DNA of 64,000 bases from Mesorhizobium hawassense (lineage in GTDB: Bacteria > Pseudomonadota > Alphaproteobacteria > Rhizobiales > Rhizobiaceae): positions 124,001 to 188,000 of the forward strand of contig NZ_QMBP01000009.1 in NCBI RefSeq assembly GCF_003289945.1. The letters are read 5' to 3'. Of this stretch, positions 27,039 through 36,545 are shown in pieces. Numbering within the stretch: the stretch's first letter is position 1; the number at the start of each line of letters is the position of its first letter. The notes beneath the pieces are model-generated. The model saw only the letters and a list, made by a program, of their open reading frames with translations. It had not been told where the DNA came from and made no database searches. Made by a program: the position numbers and the translations under genes.

Positions 27039-27140
27039 AGTTGAGCTTCTTCCCTTGGTTCGGCGACTTTGTTTCGCGCTCTCTGACGGCGCTTTGGGAT
27101 TTCATTTAGCTGACTGATCAAGCGCAGTCGCCGGCTAAGT

Positions 27141-27162
27141 CAGGGGCAATATTGCGCCCCTG
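27141..27162. other. Stem-loop between the binding-protein gene and the FAD-GcvT gene
   Basis: CAGGGGC pairs with GCCCCTG around an 8-base AT-rich loop, 25-46 bases after the binding-protein stop codon on the minus strand. No T-run follows, so it may stabilise the upstream mRNA rather than terminate it, as is common behind binding-protein genes. Confidence 0.4.
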
Positions 27163-27186
27163 AACCATTGCTTTGATCCGTCTGGT

Positions 27187-28842
27187 TCAGGCCTTGTCCA
27201 GCCAGACCTTGTCCAGCTGCAGTTCGAAGGTCTGATGCATGCCGAGGTTCTTCACATAGGCGGCATGGTGACGGTAGAGCGAGCGCCAGAACGCCTGGAC
27301 GAGAATGCCGGAGTCCTGCAGGATGAACTCCACCTCCTTCATCAGCTCCTTGCGCTTGGCGGGGTCGGCGATGGCCATCGCCGCGCTGAGCTTCTTGTCG
27401 AAATCCGGATTGGCGTAGCCCGACTCGTTCCACGCCTCGCCGCTGCGATAGGCGATCGCCAGCACCTGCACGCCGAGCGGTCGCATGCCCCAGTCGGTGG
27501 TCGACCACGGATATTTCGTCCAGTCGTTCCAGAACGAGGAGCCCGGGATGATGGTGCGCTTGACCTTGAACCCGGCGTCGCGCATCTGCGCGGCGACCAC
27601 GTCGGCCGGGTCCTTCACATAGTCCGCGTCGTAGGAGATGAGCTCGAACTCGTGATCCGTTTGGCCGGCCTCGGCCATCAGCGCCTTCGCCTTCGCCAGG
27701 TCGCGCGGAACTTTCGGCAGCTCGTAATATTCCGGATGGATCGGGCAGACATGGTGGTTTTCGGCGACCTGGCCCAAGCCGCTATAGCCGAGCTTCAGCA
27801 CCGTTTCGTTGTCGACCGCGAGTTGGATGGCGTTGCGCACCCGCTTGTCGTCGTAAGGCTTGTTGGTCACGTTGGTGCGCAGCACGATCGTGCCGGCGGT
27901 GACCACCTGCTCCTTGACCAGGCCCATGCCGTCATAGAGATCGACCGTGCCGCCGACCGTCTGATAGTTGCAGTCGATCTCGCCGGCCTCGAAGGCGCTG
28001 CCGATGGCGGGGTTGGAGGCGTCAGATCCGTAGTCGGTCCAGTCGACGCCGTCGAGGTAGGGCTCGCCTCCGAACCAGGTGAAATCCTTGCGGCGCCGAA
28101 CCGAGGCCGATTCACCGACCTTATACGAGATCAGCTCATAGGGACCGGTGCCGGGCGTCTTCAGCATGTCGGCGCCATTCTTGTCGAAGTCGCGATGAAC
28201 GATGACCGCCGGATAGTCGGAAAAACCCGGGATGATGGTGACGTCGGACTGGTTGCACTTCAGCTTGACCGTATGGTCGTCGACCTTGGTGATGGCGCCG
28301 GCGGCCGCCTTCTTGGTGGCGGCATCGATCAGCGAGCTCATGCGCCCGGCCATCGAATTGCCTTCTGCCGCCTTGTCGCACCAACGCTCGATGTTGTGGA
28401 CGATGTCGTCGGCGTTGAAGTCGTCGCCGTTCGACCACTTCACGCCCTTGCGCAGATGCAGCGTGTATTCGGTGGCGTCGTCGCTGACTTCCCAGCTCTC
28501 GACCAGATGACCCTCGAAGGTGAAGTCGGTCGTGTAGCGGATCATGTAGTCGTTGCACTGGCGCATGACATTGGCGATCTCGGACCAGTCCCAGGAGCGC
28601 GGGTCCTTCATGTCCTTGATGATCATCTGCATCTTCAGGATGCCGCCCTTCTTGCCGGGCACGAGCGTCGCGGCCTTGGCCGGCTCGATCCCCGCCATCG
28701 AATAGGCGAGCGCAGTCGAAGCGCCCATCACGCTGGCCATGGCCAGGAATTCGCGGCGGTCCATTTTGCCGCTTTTGACTTCGGCTGCGTAGCTTTCGAT
28801 GACCGCCGGGACGCGGTCACCGTTGCTCTTGAACATTGTCAT
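27187..28842 (-). CDS. ABC transporter substrate-binding protein, family 5 (peptide/opine type), Tat-exported
   Basis: A 551-residue extracellular solute-binding protein of the SBP_bac_5 (DppA/OppA) family. The N-terminus has a twin-arginine signal, DRREFLAMASVMGAS, followed by a hydrophobic stretch ending EPAKAATL. The body shows the family segments YTLHLRKGVKWSNGDDFNADDIVHNIERW and NVTNKPYDDKRVRNAIQLAVDNETVL. It should bind a peptide- or opine-like compound in the periplasm. No permease or ATPase genes lie nearby, so it is orphaned within the window. GGAG seven bases before ATG 28842 supports this start. Confidence 0.92.
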   Translation of the reverse strand: MTMFKSNGDRVPAVIESYAAEVKSGKMDRREFLAMASVMGASTALAYSMAGIEPAKAATLVPGKKGGILKMQMIIKDMKDPRSWDWSEIANVMRQCNDYMIRYTTDFTFEGHLVESWEVSDDATEYTLHLRKGVKWSNGDDFNADDIVHNIERWCDKAAEGNSMAGRMSSLIDAATKKAAAGAITKVDDHTVKLKCNQSDVTIIPGFSDYPAVIVHRDFDKNGADMLKTPGTGPYELISYKVGESASVRRRKDFTWFGGEPYLDGVDWTDYGSDASNPAIGSAFEAGEIDCNYQTVGGTVDLYDGMGLVKEQVVTAGTIVLRTNVTNKPYDDKRVRNAIQLAVDNETVLKLGYSGLGQVAENHHVCPIHPEYYELPKVPRDLAKAKALMAEAGQTDHEFELISYDADYVKDPADVVAAQMRDAGFKVKRTIIPGSSFWNDWTKYPWSTTDWGMRPLGVQVLAIAYRSGEAWNESGYANPDFDKKLSAAMAIADPAKRKELMKEVEFILQDSGILVQAFWRSLYRHHAAYVKNLGMHQTFELQLDKVWLDKA

Positions 28843-29019
28843 CGTTGTTCTCCGGTTCAGGGCTTTTTGCCCGTTACATTCCCCTTGCGGCTGCGCATGT
28901 TAGGGGCGATGCAAAAATCCCGGAAGGGCTCGAACAGTCACAAACCGCAGAAAACCGGCCCATAAGACCTAAAAAAACGATGCCATTGGCTCGTCAAATT
29001 TTTGAGGCTGAAACCAGAG

Positions 29020-29913
29020 CTAAGGCCGCGCGGCATCTTCCCTGGCCCTGGAAAGGATCCATTCCTTGACCGTGCGCGCGATGTTTCCCTTCGAAAGCTG
29101 GCTCTCGGTAAGATAGTAATTCCAGGGGCTTGGCGGCCGCACGGGGAACGGCTCGACGAGCAGCCCGCGATCCATATAGGCGTGCGACAGGGAACGCTGC
29201 GTGGCGACCAGCCCGGCCCCCATGGCGGCGAGCTCGAGCGCGATGTTGGAGGCATTGGTCGACAGGCCCTTGTCATGGTCCTCCATGTCGACGCCGAGTG
29301 CCTCGGTCACCACCTGCCAGTATTCCTGGCGGCCATGCACGAAGATCCAGTCGACCTTGAGCATGTCCTGCGGCGTCCTCAGCCCATGCTCGCCTTCGAG
29401 CAAGCGAGGAGCGCAGAGCAGGACCAGTTCGTCGTTCCAGAGCGGGATTGCCGCCGGCGGCCGGTCGTCGAAGCGCCGGGTCGAGATGGTGATGTCGGCG
29501 ATCTGCTCGCTGATGTCCTCCCAGATCGTGCCGTGCAGCACGATCTCGATCTCCGGATGCTTTTTCCGGAACGCGGCCATGCATCCGGCCAGCCAGTTCT
29601 CGGCAAGGCTCATCGGGCAGGAAACCACCACCGTGCGATTGCGCGAGGAAGCCACGATTGCTTCGGTCGCCTGGTCGATCTGGTCGAGCGCCTGGCGCAG
29701 CGTCGGCAGGAACGCCTCCCCCATCTCGGTCAGCTTCAGGCTGCGCGGATATCGGATGAACAGCTGCCGCCCGATATAATGTTCGAGCGCGCGCACATGG
29801 GTGCTGACCGCGGCTTGCGTGTAGCCCAGTTCCCTGGCCGCCGTGGTGAAGCTCAAATGGCGGGCCGAACTCTCGAACGAGCGGATATAGTTCAAGGGGG
29901 GTGGCGGCTTCAT
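29020..29913 (-). CDS. LysR-family transcriptional regulator, GcvA-like
   Basis: A 297-residue LysR regulator with the N-terminal winged HTH (LNYIRSFESSARHLSFTTAA, then RELGYTQAAVSTHVRALEHYIG) and a periplasmic-binding-type effector domain. The N-terminal PPPLNYIRSFESSARHLSF and overall style are those of GcvA. It precedes the binding-protein gene on the minus strand and faces the sarcosine-oxidase-type operon across about 270 bases, so it may control one or both. Start ATG has GGAGACC upstream. Confidence 0.9.
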   Translation of the reverse strand: MKPPPPLNYIRSFESSARHLSFTTAARELGYTQAAVSTHVRALEHYIGRQLFIRYPRSLKLTEMGEAFLPTLRQALDQIDQATEAIVASSRNRTVVVSCPMSLAENWLAGCMAAFRKKHPEIEIVLHGTIWEDISEQIADITISTRRFDDRPPAAIPLWNDELVLLCAPRLLEGEHGLRTPQDMLKVDWIFVHGRQEYWQVVTEALGVDMEDHDKGLSTNASNIALELAAMGAGLVATQRSLSHAYMDRGLLVEPFPVRPPSPWNYYLTESQLSKGNIARTVKEWILSRAREDAARP

Positions 29914-29926
29914 CCCGGTCTCCTAA

Positions 29927-29980
29927 AGAGCAATTCCAGGAAAAGTGTGAGCGGTTTTCCGTCCGGAATTGCGTCAAAAC
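29927..29980 (+). repeat. Dispersed palindromic repeat, copy 2
   Basis: Second copy of the element at 23556-23610, here in the divergent region between the LysR gene and the PrpD-family gene, with the same nested inverted arms. It is followed by a further palindrome, which may be part of a longer form of the repeat. Confidence 0.8.
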
Positions 29981-29991
29981 AAAGCGATAGG

Positions 29992-30024
29992 GCGGTTCGC
30001 CGTTTCCGTGAAACGGCGAACCGC
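29992..30024. repeat. Perfect 14-base inverted repeat
   Basis: GCGGTTCGCCGTTT and its exact complement AAACGGCGAACCGC flank a CCGTG loop. It directly follows repeat copy 2. Copy 1 shows only a degraded trace of it (ACCGAACCGC near 23622). Confidence 0.75.
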
Positions 30025-30182
30025 TCTAGCGTCCGCCATAGCTATCGCAGGCGCGACCGGCCATTCAATTGCAGATGAGCGACATGGCATCAATATTTTT
30101 GGCCAAAGCCGCCAAACTAATCGCGTGCTTGCGCGATGAACCCAATTTATTGATGTTGTGGAGAGACAGGGGAGAGAAGTGC

Positions 30183-31580
30183 GTGGCTGTGCCGTCATAC
30201 CGGCGTGAGGGGCCTGTCGGCAGTTCCGATACGTTCACCCGCCTTGCCGATTTCGTGCTGCGGCGCCCCGCTTCCGTCTTCCCCCAGCCGGTCCTGGAAC
30301 AGGCACGCTACCTTCTGCTCGACACGCTGGGCATCGCGGTAGCGGCCGGGCCGATGGACGCGGGCCGCATCGCCCGCGACGCCGCCGTGCTGCTCTACGG
30401 TTCAAGCGATCCGCAATATTCGGCCCGCATGCTGTTCGATGGACGCCGCGCCAGCATTGCCGGCGCGGCCTATGCCGTCGCCACGCAGACCGACAACCTC
30501 GACGGCCATGACGGCTACAGTCCCACTAAGGGCCATATCGGAGTGGCGGTGGTGCCGGCGCTTGCCGCGCTCGCGGAGGCGCGGCCGGACCTTACCGGCC
30601 CGGAAGCGCTGGCGTCCCTGGTCATCGGTTACGAAGTCGCCGGTCGGGCCGGCATCGCCTTGCATGCGACGGTGAGCGACTACCACACCTCAGGCGCCTG
30701 GAATGCACTGGGTGTCGCCGCGGTGGCGGCACGCCTGCGGCGGCTCGACGAAACGCAATTGCGCGAGGCGCTGGGCATTGCCGAGTATCACGGCCCGCGC
30801 AGCCAGATGATGCGCGAGATCGCCACGCCGACGATGCTGCATGACGGCTCCGGCCCCGGTGCCCTTATCGGCCTTTCGGCCGCGGTGCTCGCCGAACGCG
30901 GCTTCACCGGCGCGCCAGCAATCACGGTCGAGGCGCCGGACGTCGCGACACACTGGCAGGATCTCGGCGTCTTCTGGCAGTCGCTGCATCAATATGTGAA
31001 GCCCTACCCGATCTGCCGCTGGGCGCATGCGGCGATCGACGCGGTGCGCGGACTTTGCCTGGCGCACAATCTGACCCCGTCCGACATCGCCCATGTTCAG
31101 GTCAACAGCTTCCACTATGCGGCCACGCTGTTCGATGGCATGCCGGACACGACCTCGAAGGCGCAGTACAGCCTGCGCTTCGCCGTGGCGACCTTCATCC
31201 TGCATGGGCGCATCGGGCTGGAGCATATTTCCGGCGCGGGCCTTGCCGACGCCGCGGTTGCGGACATGCTCACCCGCATCACCGTGACCGAAAGCGAGCG
31301 CCACAGCGCGCGCTTCCCAGCCGGACGCTGGGCCGATGTCGTCATCACGACCAACGATGGGCGCGTGCTGATGTCGGGCGACGTGCATGCGCGCGGTGGA
31401 CCGGAGGCGCCGGTGACCAAGCAGGATGTCGAGACCAAATACATGGAGTTCGCAGCGCCCGTGCTCGGACCCGACCGCGCCACGGCGATCCGCGACGCGG
31501 TGCTTTCGCTCAGCGATCGCGACAGCCGCTTCTCCGATCTCTCGGCGCTGCTCTACGATCCTCCCAAGATTTCGAGCTGA
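30183..31580 (+). CDS. MmgE/PrpD-family protein
   Basis: A 465-residue member of the MmgE/PrpD family, which includes 2-methylcitrate dehydratase and cis-aconitate decarboxylase. Family features: LEQARYLLLDTLGIAVAAG near the start, the DGHDGYSPTKGHIGVAVVPALAALAEA segment with the conserved HxG, and YHTSGAWNALGVAAVAARL. The true substrate of most relatives in such clusters is unknown. I start at GTG 30183 because GGGGAGAG lies a few bases upstream and the protein then has family length. First gene of a tight plus-strand operon leading into the sarcosine-oxidase-like subunits. Confidence 0.85.
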   Translation: MAVPSYRREGPVGSSDTFTRLADFVLRRPASVFPQPVLEQARYLLLDTLGIAVAAGPMDAGRIARDAAVLLYGSSDPQYSARMLFDGRRASIAGAAYAVATQTDNLDGHDGYSPTKGHIGVAVVPALAALAEARPDLTGPEALASLVIGYEVAGRAGIALHATVSDYHTSGAWNALGVAAVAARLRRLDETQLREALGIAEYHGPRSQMMREIATPTMLHDGSGPGALIGLSAAVLAERGFTGAPAITVEAPDVATHWQDLGVFWQSLHQYVKPYPICRWAHAAIDAVRGLCLAHNLTPSDIAHVQVNSFHYAATLFDGMPDTTSKAQYSLRFAVATFILHGRIGLEHISGAGLADAAVADMLTRITVTESERHSARFPAGRWADVVITTNDGRVLMSGDVHARGGPEAPVTKQDVETKYMEFAAPVLGPDRATAIRDAVLSLSDRDSRFSDLSALLYDPPKISS

Positions 31581-31587
31581 GCCCGCA

Positions 31588-32829
31588 ATGCCCCTCAGGC
31601 TCCTGAAATACGGTCTCAGCAGGGACTATCCGGTCAGCGGCGACATCCCGGCAACGCCGGAGCTGAAGCCGGCCTATGACGTCGTCATCATCGGCGGCGG
31701 CGGGCATGGACTGTCCTGCGCGCATCATCTTGCAAAGTATCACGGCATACGCAGCGTGGCGGTACTGGAGAAAGGCTATCTCGCCGGCGGCAACACCGCG
31801 CGCAACACCACCACCATCCGCTCCAACTACATTACGCCCGAAGGCATCGCCTTCTACAAGGAAGGCGTCGAGCTGTTCGAGCGGCTGTCGCAAGAACTCG
31901 ATTTCAACGTCATGTTCTCGCAGCGCGGCCAGCTGACGCTGGCGCATACCGAGGCGACGATGCGCAGCTTCCACATGCGCGCCGAGATGGGCAAGCACAT
32001 GGGCACGCGCACCGAGGTCGTCGACCAGAAGGGCGTCGAGGAGCTTTGTCCGCTGCTGAACATGGACTATGGCGGCGCGCTCGAAATCCTCGGCGGGCTC
32101 TGGCATGCCGACGGCGGAACGGCTCGCCACGATGCCGTCGCCTGGGGCTATGCCGCGCAGGCGTCGCGGCGCGGCGTCGAGATCCACCAGCGCACCGAGG
32201 TGCAGGGCTTCGAGGTCGTCGGCGACCGGATCCGCGCCGTCAAAACGAACAGGGGCCGCATCGCCTGTGGCCAAGTGCTGATCGCCACGGGCGGCATGAA
32301 CTACGACGTGGCGCTGATGGCCGGCGTCGAGCTTCCCATCCGCTGCTATCCGCTGCAGGCGATGGTGACGCAACCTTTGAAACCATGGCTGCACACCCTG
32401 GTCTCGTCGGTCTCGCTGCACACCTATCTCGTGCAGTCCTCGCGCGGCGAGGTCGTGATCGGCGGCGGCTCCGATCCCTACCAGCTCTATTCGACGCGCT
32501 CGACACTCGACATGAAGGAGCACCTCGCCGAAGGCGCCGTCCATCTCTTCCCCTTCCTGCAAGGCGTGCGGCTGCTGAGGCAATGGGCCGGCATCACCGA
32601 CATGACGCCGGATTACAGCCCGATCATGGGCGCCAGCCCGCTCGCCAATCTCTGGCTCGATTGCGGCTGGGGCACCTGGGGCTTCAAGGCGACGCCTGTC
32701 GCGGGCAAGCGGATGGCGCAGACCATCGCCGATGGCCGCGTGCCCGATATCCTGAAACCATTTGCATTGGAGCGGTTCGAGACCTTCAGGCTGCTCAATG
32801 AAATGGGCGCGACCGCCGCGAGCCACTGA
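31588..32829 (+). CDS. soxB: Sarcosine oxidase-like beta subunit
   Basis: A 413-residue FAD flavoprotein like the beta subunit of heterotetrameric sarcosine oxidase. It starts with LLKYGLSRDYPVS, a beta-subunit hallmark, and has the Rossmann motif VIIGGGGHGLSCAHHLAKYH; GGNTARNTTTIRSNYI matches the region next to the covalent FMN/FAD sites, and C-terminal WAGITDMTPDYSPIMG and CGWGTWGFKATPVAGKRMA are typical. It would oxidise an N-methylated or secondary amine together with the other three subunits encoded immediately downstream. It starts seven bases after the PrpD-family stop codon. Substrate specificity is not readable. Confidence 0.93.
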   Translation: MPLRLLKYGLSRDYPVSGDIPATPELKPAYDVVIIGGGGHGLSCAHHLAKYHGIRSVAVLEKGYLAGGNTARNTTTIRSNYITPEGIAFYKEGVELFERLSQELDFNVMFSQRGQLTLAHTEATMRSFHMRAEMGKHMGTRTEVVDQKGVEELCPLLNMDYGGALEILGGLWHADGGTARHDAVAWGYAAQASRRGVEIHQRTEVQGFEVVGDRIRAVKTNRGRIACGQVLIATGGMNYDVALMAGVELPIRCYPLQAMVTQPLKPWLHTLVSSVSLHTYLVQSSRGEVVIGGGSDPYQLYSTRSTLDMKEHLAEGAVHLFPFLQGVRLLRQWAGITDMTPDYSPIMGASPLANLWLDCGWGTWGFKATPVAGKRMAQTIADGRVPDILKPFALERFETFRLLNEMGATAASH

Positions 32830-32832
32830 CCG

Positions 32833-33099
32833 ATGAAACTGCTCACCTGCCCCATGAACGGCCCGCGCAACATCGACGAGTTCCAGTCCTTCGGTCCGGT
32901 GCGCGCGAGGCCCGATCCGAACGCGACCGCGGACAGGGAATGGTCGCGGCATCTGTTCCGTGCCGAAAACCGTCGTGGCGTCGTGGTCGAGTGGTGGCGG
33001 CACGTGCCGAGCAACTATTTCTTCCTGGCCGAGCGCGATCTCGTCAGCAACGAGATCATTCGCACCTTCGATGCATCCGAACCGCGGGACCGCGCATGA
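32833..33099 (+). CDS. soxD: Sarcosine oxidase-like delta subunit, altered zinc site
   Basis: An 88-residue delta subunit: LLTCPMNGPRNIDEFQSFG at the start and EWWRHVPSNYFFLAERD near the end fit the family, and the gene lies exactly between the beta and alpha subunits. The characterised enzyme binds zinc through Cys6, Cys9, His59 and Cys63. Here Cys6 and a His (residue 57) are kept, but the other two positions are Asn9 and Asn61. The zinc may therefore be lost or bound differently. It starts three bases after soxB and its stop overlaps the soxA start (ATGA). Confidence 0.88.
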   Translation: MKLLTCPMNGPRNIDEFQSFGPVRARPDPNATADREWSRHLFRAENRRGVVVEWWRHVPSNYFFLAERDLVSNEIIRTFDASEPRDRA

Positions 33100-35954
33100 A
33101 CCGGCTGCCTCCCCCTTTCGGAAGCCGCATCGATCGGAGCCGCCCTATCCGTTTCAGCTTCGAGGGCAAGGCTTTCGACGGCTATGAAGGCGACAGCATC
33201 GCCACCGCACTTGCCGCCTCCGGCCAATGGATGCTGTCGCGTTCGTTCAAATATCATCGTCCTCGCGGCATCCTGTCGATGACCGGAGCCGACGCCAACG
33301 CGCTGGTGCAATTGCCCTCAGACCCCAACGTCGCCGCCGAGCGCACGCCGATCAGCGAAGGGATGCGGGTCAGCGCCCAGAACGTCAACGGCTCGCTCGA
33401 GCGCGACCGCGACGCGATCATGGACAGGTTCGGCCGCTTCCTGCCGGTCGGTTTCTACTACCGCACCTTCATCGGTCCGCGCCGCGATAGCTGGCTGAAA
33501 TTCTGGGAGCCTATCATCCGCCGCAAGGCAGGCCTGGGCGCCGTCGACACCAAGGCTCCGCATCGGCATTTCGACAAGACGCACCTGCATTGCGACGTGC
33601 TCGTCGTCGGCGCCGGCCCGGCGGGACTGAGCGCCGCGATCGCCGCCGCCGAGGCCGGCGCCGAAGTGGTGCTATGCGACGAGAACCCCGAGATCGGCGG
33701 CGCGCTGAGCTATGGCCGCTACGATCCGGCGGTGCTCGCCGGCATGTCGTCAAGACTTGCCGCGCTGCCAAATCTGAGAGTGCTGACCGGCACTGTCTGC
33801 AACGGCTGGTACGAAGACAACTGGCTGCCGCTGATCCAGGGCAACCGGCTTTACCGGGCACGCGCCCGCGAGGTGATCCTGGCGACCGGTGCCATCGAAC
33901 AGCCGGCCGTCTTCCGCAACAACGACTTGCCGGGGATCATGCTCGGCGGCGCCGCCCAACGCCTGATCCGGCACTATGGCGTGCGGCCCGGCGACAGCGC
34001 CGTCGTGTTGGCCGCCAATGACGACGGTTATCGGGCGGCCCTCGATCTGCTGGATGCAGGCGTATCGGTCGTCGAGCTTGTCGACCCGAGACCGGCCGGT
34101 GGGGTCGGCCCGTTCGAAGCCGAACTGCGCGGCAAAGGCGTCGCCATCCGCAAAGGCGCGACCATCGAAGCCGCGGAAGGCACTGCCGGAAATCGCCATC
34201 TTGCCCGCGTCGGCATCGGCGGAAGCTGGGTCGCCTGCGACCTGCTCGCCGTTTCGATCGGCCAAGCCCCGGCATGGCAGTTGCCATGCCAAGCGGGCGG
34301 CAAGGTCGGCTACGACGCCGCCACGCAAACGATGACGATCACGCTGCCGGAAGGCTCCGTCCATCTCGCTGGCGCCGTTGCCGGAACGGACGATCTGGAC
34401 TATGCCATCGCCAGCGGCCGGCGCGCGGCGGCAGCCGCGCTGTCGCGCCTCGGCCATACGGTTGACGAGCAGCCTCCGGCGGCCGGTCCAAGGATCGCTC
34501 GGCCGCGCTATGTGCAGCCCATCGTCGCCGATCCCAAGGGACGCGACTTCGTCGATTTCGACGAGGATCTGCAGGTCAAGGATCTGCAGAACGCGACCAA
34601 GGATGGCTATCGCGAGATCGAGCTGGTCAAGCGCTTCACCACCGTCGGCATGGGCCCGAGTCAGGGGCGCCATTCGGCCCTGGCAACCGCCCGGATCGTC
34701 GCCGAGGCGACCGGCCGCACCGTCGGCGAAATCGGCATCACCACGGCGCGTCCCCCCGTCGGGCCGGAAACGCTCGGCGTGCTCGCGGGCCACCACGAGG
34801 TGCTGGAGCGCCGCACCGCGCTGCATGCGCGCCACATCGCCCTGAACGCGGTGATGAAGCCCGTCGGCGCATGGTGGCGGCCCTATTACTACGGGGACGC
34901 AAGCAATGCTGAGGAAGCTGTCCGCCAAGAAATCCTCGCGGTGCGCGAAGGCGTCGGCCTGCTCGACGTTTCGACGCTCGGCAAGCTGGAAATCCACGGG
35001 CCGGACGCCGGTGAATTTCTCGACCGCCTCTACACGATGGCCCATGCCAACCAGCCTGTGGGTCGCGTCCGCTACTGCCTGATGCTCAACGAGATGGGCT
35101 CGGTGGTCGACGATGGCGTCGCCTACCGGATGGCCGAGGACCAGTTCTATGTGACGGCGACCACCGGGGCCGTCGCGCGCGTCTACGCCGACATGCTGTT
35201 CTGGAATGCCGAGTGGCGCCTGAAGGTCGACGTGCTCAACTTGACCGGCGCCTTCTGCGGCCTAAACGTCACCGGACCCAAGGCGCGCCAGGTGCTCGAG
35301 GCACTGGAGAGCGACATCGATTTCAGCCGCGACGCCTTCCCCTATCTCAGCGGCCGCGACGGCACTGTCGCAGGCGTCCCGGTACGGGTGATGCGCATCG
35401 GCTTCACGGGCGAGCTCAGCTATGAATTGCATTGCCCCTCGAGCCTGGCACCCAGGCTTTGGGATGCGGTGATGGCGGCGGGCCGGCCGCATGGCTTGCG
35501 TCCCTACGGGCTGGAGGCATCTCGCATATTGCGCCTGGAGAAAGGCCATATCCTGATCGGCCAGGACACGGATGCGATCACCACGCCCGACGAACTGGGC
35601 TTCGGCTGGGCGGTCTCGAAGAAGAAGCCGTTCTTCGTCGGCAAGCGCTCCATCGAGATGCGCGCAAGGCTCGGGCAGAGCCGCAGGCTGGTCGGCCTGC
35701 AATTCCCCGCCGGCGCCGGGAACATCGCCGGCGAAAGCTGCCTGGTGCTGCGCGACGGCGCGCCTCTCGGCCAGATCACGTCGGTCGGATACTCGCCGTC
35801 GCTCGAGCGCCACATCGCGCTCGCCTATGTCCATGTCGACGACCAGGCGGAAGGCAGCCGCGTGACGGTGAAGTGCCGCAACGGCGAACTCATCGAAGCC
35901 CCGGTCGTCGGCCACGCCTTCTTCGACCCGACCAACGCGCGGCAGGAGATCTAG
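33096..35954 (+). CDS. soxA: Sarcosine oxidase-like alpha subunit
   Basis: A 952-residue protein with the alpha-subunit layout: an N-terminal Fer2_4-like module (FSFEGKAFDGYEGDSIATALAASG, then SRSFKYHRPRG), a dinucleotide-binding domain (VLVVGAGPAGLSAAIAAAEAGAEVVLCDE near residue 170), and a C-terminal GcvT-like folate domain from about residue 600 (GVGLLDVSTLGKLEIHGPDAGEFLDRLYT, EASRILRLEKGHILIGQDTDAITTPDELG). In known enzymes it transfers the one-carbon unit from the oxidised N-methyl group to tetrahydrofolate. Start ATG overlaps the delta-subunit stop by four bases. Confidence 0.95.
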   Translation: MNRLPPPFGSRIDRSRPIRFSFEGKAFDGYEGDSIATALAASGQWMLSRSFKYHRPRGILSMTGADANALVQLPSDPNVAAERTPISEGMRVSAQNVNGSLERDRDAIMDRFGRFLPVGFYYRTFIGPRRDSWLKFWEPIIRRKAGLGAVDTKAPHRHFDKTHLHCDVLVVGAGPAGLSAAIAAAEAGAEVVLCDENPEIGGALSYGRYDPAVLAGMSSRLAALPNLRVLTGTVCNGWYEDNWLPLIQGNRLYRARAREVILATGAIEQPAVFRNNDLPGIMLGGAAQRLIRHYGVRPGDSAVVLAANDDGYRAALDLLDAGVSVVELVDPRPAGGVGPFEAELRGKGVAIRKGATIEAAEGTAGNRHLARVGIGGSWVACDLLAVSIGQAPAWQLPCQAGGKVGYDAATQTMTITLPEGSVHLAGAVAGTDDLDYAIASGRRAAAAALSRLGHTVDEQPPAAGPRIARPRYVQPIVADPKGRDFVDFDEDLQVKDLQNATKDGYREIELVKRFTTVGMGPSQGRHSALATARIVAEATGRTVGEIGITTARPPVGPETLGVLAGHHEVLERRTALHARHIALNAVMKPVGAWWRPYYYGDASNAEEAVRQEILAVREGVGLLDVSTLGKLEIHGPDAGEFLDRLYTMAHANQPVGRVRYCLMLNEMGSVVDDGVAYRMAEDQFYVTATTGAVARVYADMLFWNAEWRLKVDVLNLTGAFCGLNVTGPKARQVLEALESDIDFSRDAFPYLSGRDGTVAGVPVRVMRIGFTGELSYELHCPSSLAPRLWDAVMAAGRPHGLRPYGLEASRILRLEKGHILIGQDTDAITTPDELGFGWAVSKKKPFFVGKRSIEMRARLGQSRRLVGLQFPAGAGNIAGESCLVLRDGAPLGQITSVGYSPSLERHIALAYVHVDDQAEGSRVTVKCRNGELIEAPVVGHAFFDPTNARQEI

Positions 35955-36536
35955 ATGGCCGCCGGCATCGCGACCCGCATCTACCCCTTCATGCCCGGTG
36001 GCGCGGCAGACGGCACAAGGCTGGTTTCCGGCGCGGTCGTGCTGAGCGACCTCACGGACACCCCGCGCTTCGGCCTGAAAGGCGGCGGCAGCGCCGCCTG
36101 GCTTGCGGCGCAAGGCATTCCCCTCCCGCCCGTCAATCGGATCGGCGAGCATCGCGGCATGCGGGTCCTGCGCCTCGGCAACGAGGACATCCTGCTTCTC
36201 GCCGAGGACGCAGGCGAGACGCTCGCCCAGATCAAGACCGCCTGGCAGGTCGCGGCGGCGCCGAAGGGTTTTTCGTCATGGCGCGAGGAGGGCTGGGCAT
36301 GGATGCGGCTTTCCGGCCCTCGCCTAGCCGAAGCGATGAGCGCGCTTTGCGCGCTGGACTTGAGGCCCCGAAAATTCGGCGCCGACGACATCGCCCAGAC
36401 GCGCGTCGGCCATATCGAGGCGGTCGCATTCCGTTCGCCCGCGGGTTTCGACATACTCTTCGACATCACTGCTTCGGCCTACTTCGCTCGCACTGTGGCG
36501 GCGGTGGCCACGCCTATCGACCAGCACAATGCATAG
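35955..36536 (+). CDS. soxG: Sarcosine oxidase-like gamma subunit
   Basis: A 193-residue protein immediately after soxA (start codon directly follows the stop). The family is poorly conserved; supporting marks are the ALCALDLRPRKFGADDIAQTRVGHIEAVAFRS region and SPAGFDILFDITASAYFA, which fit the gamma subunit's GcvT-like fold, plus the invariant gene order beta-delta-alpha-gamma. It completes the oxidase complex. Confidence 0.88.
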   Translation: MAAGIATRIYPFMPGGAADGTRLVSGAVVLSDLTDTPRFGLKGGGSAAWLAAQGIPLPPVNRIGEHRGMRVLRLGNEDILLLAEDAGETLAQIKTAWQVAAAPKGFSSWREEGWAWMRLSGPRLAEAMSALCALDLRPRKFGADDIAQTRVGHIEAVAFRSPAGFDILFDITASAYFARTVAAVATPIDQHNA

Positions 36537-36545
36537 AGGACGTCC

